A DNA stretch of 25,869 bases from JBDTDV01 sp039922875. Its GTDB lineage: Bacteria; Actinomycetota; Actinomycetes; Actinomycetales; Microbacteriaceae. This document shows, piece after piece, positions 23,560 to 25,869 of this stretch. The stretch is taken from assembly GCA_039922875.1 (NCBI GenBank), contig JBDTDV010000053.1, positions 1 through 25,869 of the forward strand. Direction: 5' to 3'. Each line of letters starts with the position of its first letter. The stretch's first letter is position 1. The position numbers and the translations under genes were made by a program. Under the pieces are notes generated by a model. The model made no database searches. It was not told where the DNA came from and worked only from the letters and a program-made list of their open reading frames with translations.

Positions 23560-24968
23560 GTAGGCCGCTGCTCCTGGCCCTGCGCTCCGAGGTGACGCTA
23601 GACCGTTCAACCGGCCGGGCACGGATGGCGGCTCCGTGGGCCGGACTGCCGCTGCCGGACGCAGCGGCTCCCGAGCGTGCGCCGGTCGATCGATTGCTGC
23701 GAGGTCCGGCATCCGCAGATGAGCTGAACGCCCTCGCCAGTGCAACGGGGACCACCGGTTTGGCCAGGTGGATGCTCTGGTCGGCCCGTGCCCGCCAGCG
23801 CGGTCTGCTGTGTTACCGGCTGCAGGCCGACGATGGTGCGCTCTTGGCCGACCTGGTCGCGACCACGCCGGCGGCTCCGGACTTCATGATCCAGACGCCA
23901 GGGGCCGTCACGGGTGTCCGAGTGCAACTGTCTCGGTTCGCGGTGCTCCACCGTGGGAGGCAGGGGATGATTCTGGAGTCCCCCTGTGCCACGATGCGAG
24001 CCGAGGTTTCGCCTGAGGCGGCCGCCGCGCTCGCCGCTTTCGCAGTTCCGATGACCGTGGATGACGCACCGCAGGTCATGCAGGCATTTGGTGCGGCCGA
24101 GAGCCGAACTTTTCTCGCTGCCTTACTTGCGGCGGGGCTGCTTGGGGCGGTCGGCGACGACGGGTTGATGGCCGAGGAACGCGACGCGGTGCTGTCTCAG
24201 TGGGAGTTCCAGGATCTCTTGCTGCACGCCCGCAGCCGCACTAACCGGCCGGATGAGCCGCGTGGCGCGACGTTCCGGTTCGCCGGCATTCGGCCGGCGC
24301 CGCCCGCGGTGAATCACGCCGGCACCGCACCGGAGATCATCCTGGAACGACCCGACCTGGCTCGGTTGATCGCCGAAGATCCGCCGTTGGCCAGGGTGAT
24401 GGAAGATCGGGCGTCCCGACGCGACCTGGGCAAACTGACCATTTCGCAACTGGGTGAATTCCTCTTCCGGACAATGCGGGTTCGGGGTATGGGGCCGCCG
24501 GTCATCCAGCCGCACGACTACCCGGCGACTGCGCGTCCGTACCCGTCCGCTGGCGGCATGTACGAACTCACCACTTACCTCGCAGTGAGCGACTGCACCG
24601 GTCTTCCCGCCGGGCTCTACCGTTACGATCCGCTGCACCATGGCTTGAATCTCGTCGCCCCACCCGGTCCGCATGTCGATCGGCTTCTGGTAGACGCCAG
24701 CAGTGCGGCGCTCCTACCCGCTGCCCCGCCAGTGCTGGTCCTGCTGGCCGCTGACTTCCGTCGGCTCTCTTGGAAATACGAGGGCATCGCCTACTCCCTG
24801 ATGCTGAAGAACGTCGGAGTGCTCTTCCAATCGATGCAGCTCGCTGCGGTCGCCATGGGTCTCGGAAGCTGCCCGCTCGGGGCAGGCGATTCGGAGGTGT
24901 TCGCCCGCGCGGCACGCACCGACGCCCTTGAGGAGTCCTCGGTTGGCGAGCTACTGCTCGGCTCCTGA
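23556..24968 (+). CDS. SagB/ThcOx-type FMN-dependent azoline dehydrogenase
   Basis: A 470-residue nitroreductase-like oxidase that converts azolines to azoles. The C-terminal half (about 255-465) has the FMN phosphate-binding RASRRDLG (285-292), the SagB hallmark RPYPSAGGMYELTTYLAV (327-344), the catalytic pair Lys407-Tyr408 (SWKYEGIAYS), and the closing MGLGSCPLG block. The N-terminal half (about 1-250) has weak SagB-like features and may bind peptide, as in the longer cyanobacterial ThcOx proteins. The start is GTG at 23556, overlapping the cyclodehydratase stop as GTGA; the longer frame upstream lies inside the preceding gene. It is the last gene of the RiPP operon. The 143 bases to the convergent MFS gene hold only a short 5-bp hairpin around its stop codon. 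Confidence 0.92.
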   Translation: MSRPLLLALRSEVTLDRSTGRARMAAPWAGLPLPDAAAPERAPVDRLLRGPASADELNALASATGTTGLARWMLWSARARQRGLLCYRLQADDGALLADLVATTPAAPDFMIQTPGAVTGVRVQLSRFAVLHRGRQGMILESPCATMRAEVSPEAAAALAAFAVPMTVDDAPQVMQAFGAAESRTFLAALLAAGLLGAVGDDGLMAEERDAVLSQWEFQDLLLHARSRTNRPDEPRGATFRFAGIRPAPPAVNHAGTAPEIILERPDLARLIAEDPPLARVMEDRASRRDLGKLTISQLGEFLFRTMRVRGMGPPVIQPHDYPATARPYPSAGGMYELTTYLAVSDCTGLPAGLYRYDPLHHGLNLVAPPGPHVDRLLVDASSAALLPAAPPVLVLLAADFRRLSWKYEGIAYSLMLKNVGVLFQSMQLAAVAMGLGSCPLGAGDSEVFARAARTDALEESSVGELLLGS

Positions 24969-25111
24969 CGGGAGCTTCGTGCCGGACAGCCCGGCCGCTT
25001 CACTGCCCGAGCGCTCGCCCGATTCCGCGGCGGACTCCGGAGGCCACGGCCACCTTTCCGGTGAGGTCAAATGGATTCGTGGTCGCGTTCAAGCTCCCGA
25101 TGATCCGTTTC

Positions 25112-25869
25112 TTACGCGCCGGCCACGTCGTCCTGAGCTTGTTGCACCGCCAGCTTCTCCAGCGCATGTTCTCGCAGGCCAGCTCGCGTGGGGACCAGAC
25201 CGACCCTCAACCACGCCTCCGCATCGTATCCGATGCGCAGCTTCCGAGCCCGCATCAGGAACAGGATCGCCGCCAGCGCGGTCGCAATGGAGACCAGACC
25301 ACCGAAGAGAACCGTCCATCGCGGGCCCCACGCCTCGCCGATCCAGCCGACAATCGGTGCTCCGATCGGCGTGGTGCCCATGAAGATCGCCATGTACAAC
25401 GCCATCACGCGCCCCCGCATGGCGGGCGCAACAGTCATTTGCACCGTCGCGTTCGCCGTGGTCAGCAGGGTGAGAGCGCTGAGGCCGACCGGAATCAGTG
25501 CGATCGCGAACGTCCAGTAGGTCGGCATGAGTCCCGCAATGGTGGTGAACCCGCCAAAGACGAAGGCGGAGCCCACCACAAGCCGCGTGCTGGGATGATC
25601 CCGCCGCGCAGCCAGCAGCGCACCGCTCAGGGAGCCAATCGCCATGATCGATCCGAGCAGGCCGTATTCCGCAGCGCCCTTGTCGAACACGAGTCGCGCG
25701 ATGATCGCCGTCGTCATCTGGAAGTTCATCCCGAACGCGCCCACCAGACCGATGACCACGAGAATCAGGATGATGTCCGGCCGCGCACGCACGTATCGCA
25801 TACCGTCGCGCATGGCACCCTTGGTGCGTTTCGGGCCGTCGCTGGCCGCGAGGGTGGCGATGCGCATCC
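25112..25869 (-). CDS. MFS transporter, C-terminal half (5' end outside window)
   Basis: The 250-odd visible residues match the C-terminal half of a major facilitator superfamily exporter of the EntS/MFS_3-like type. A basic cytoplasmic linker (DGPKRTKGAMRDGMRYVRARPD) precedes about six transmembrane helices, with AMRGRVMALYMAIFMGTTPIGAPIVGWIGEAWG carrying the motif usual between helices in this group (pattern description). The stop is TAA at 25112-25114. The N-terminal six helices and the start lie right of the window. It converges with the RiPP operon, so it is not co-transcribed with it. A role in exporting or resisting the peptide is possible but nothing here shows it. Confidence 0.85.
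   Translation of the reverse strand, partial: MRIATLAASDGPKRTKGAMRDGMRYVRARPDIILILVVIGLVGAFGMNFQMTTAIIARLVFDKGAAEYGLLGSIMAIGSLSGALLAARRDHPSTRLVVGSAFVFGGFTTIAGLMPTYWTFAIALIPVGLSALTLLTTANATVQMTVAPAMRGRVMALYMAIFMGTTPIGAPIVGWIGEAWGPRWTVLFGGLVSIATALAAILFLMRARKLRIGYDAEAWLRVGLVPTRAGLREHALEKLAVQQAQDDVAGA

Noticed and set aside
24416..24430. GCGACCTGGG inside the oxidase gene, resembling the operator
   Set aside because: It lacks the second half (TCYATGG), lies within coding sequence, and is not placed near a promoter.
24961..24975. Short hairpin GCTCC-loop-GGAGC at the end of the oxidase gene
   Set aside because: A 5-bp stem that includes the stop codon and has no T-tract is too weak to call a terminator.

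Overview
The window is high-GC, tightly packed DNA from a Gram-positive actinobacterium. A Microbacteriaceae-like host is my inference from the protein sequences and from the order of the housekeeping genes; it has not been tested.

Left part (1-10.6 kb) is mostly housekeeping. It starts with the C-terminal end of an APC-type permease cut by the window edge, followed by a zinc- and NAD-dependent, glutathione-independent formaldehyde dehydrogenase. A strong hairpin then separates it from a leftward run of overlapping or closely spaced genes: ribosomal protein L25/Ctc, peptidyl-tRNA hydrolase, an alpha/beta hydrolase, a MOSC protein and Mfd. 6-phosphogluconate dehydrogenase reads rightward from the same intergenic region, followed by two small membrane proteins.

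Right part (11-25 kb) is a complete-looking RiPP (ribosomally made, modified peptide) system. A histidine kinase and a NarL/LuxR-type response regulator overlap each other. They are followed by a 96-residue precursor with a nitrile-hydratase-like leader ending in Ala-Gly-Gly and a 14-residue core, VVMCCGTRDGGFSY. The next genes are a HlyD-like secretion protein, a C39-peptidase ABC exporter, a second NHLP-type ABC protein, a fused leader-binding/YcaO cyclodehydratase, and a SagB/ThcOx-type azoline oxidase. Most junctions overlap by 1-4 bases. I read this as an azol(in)e-forming TOMM pathway: YcaO cyclises Cys/Thr/Ser of the core, the oxidase aromatises, C39 cuts after Gly-Gly, and the ABC/HlyD proteins export.

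The least expected signal is regulatory. An 18-bp oriented near-palindrome (consensus GACCYRGGTCYATGG at its core) occurs three times, only next to presumptive promoters: before the RiPP precursor, before a divergent M23-like lipoprotein gene, and pointing toward the kinase gene. At the first two the spacing to the -35/-10 elements is nearly identical, placing the operator centre near -43. This suggests that the linked response regulator activates the RiPP operon, the M23 lipoprotein and possibly its own operon as one regulon.

The window ends with the C-terminal half of a leftward MFS exporter, convergent with the RiPP operon.
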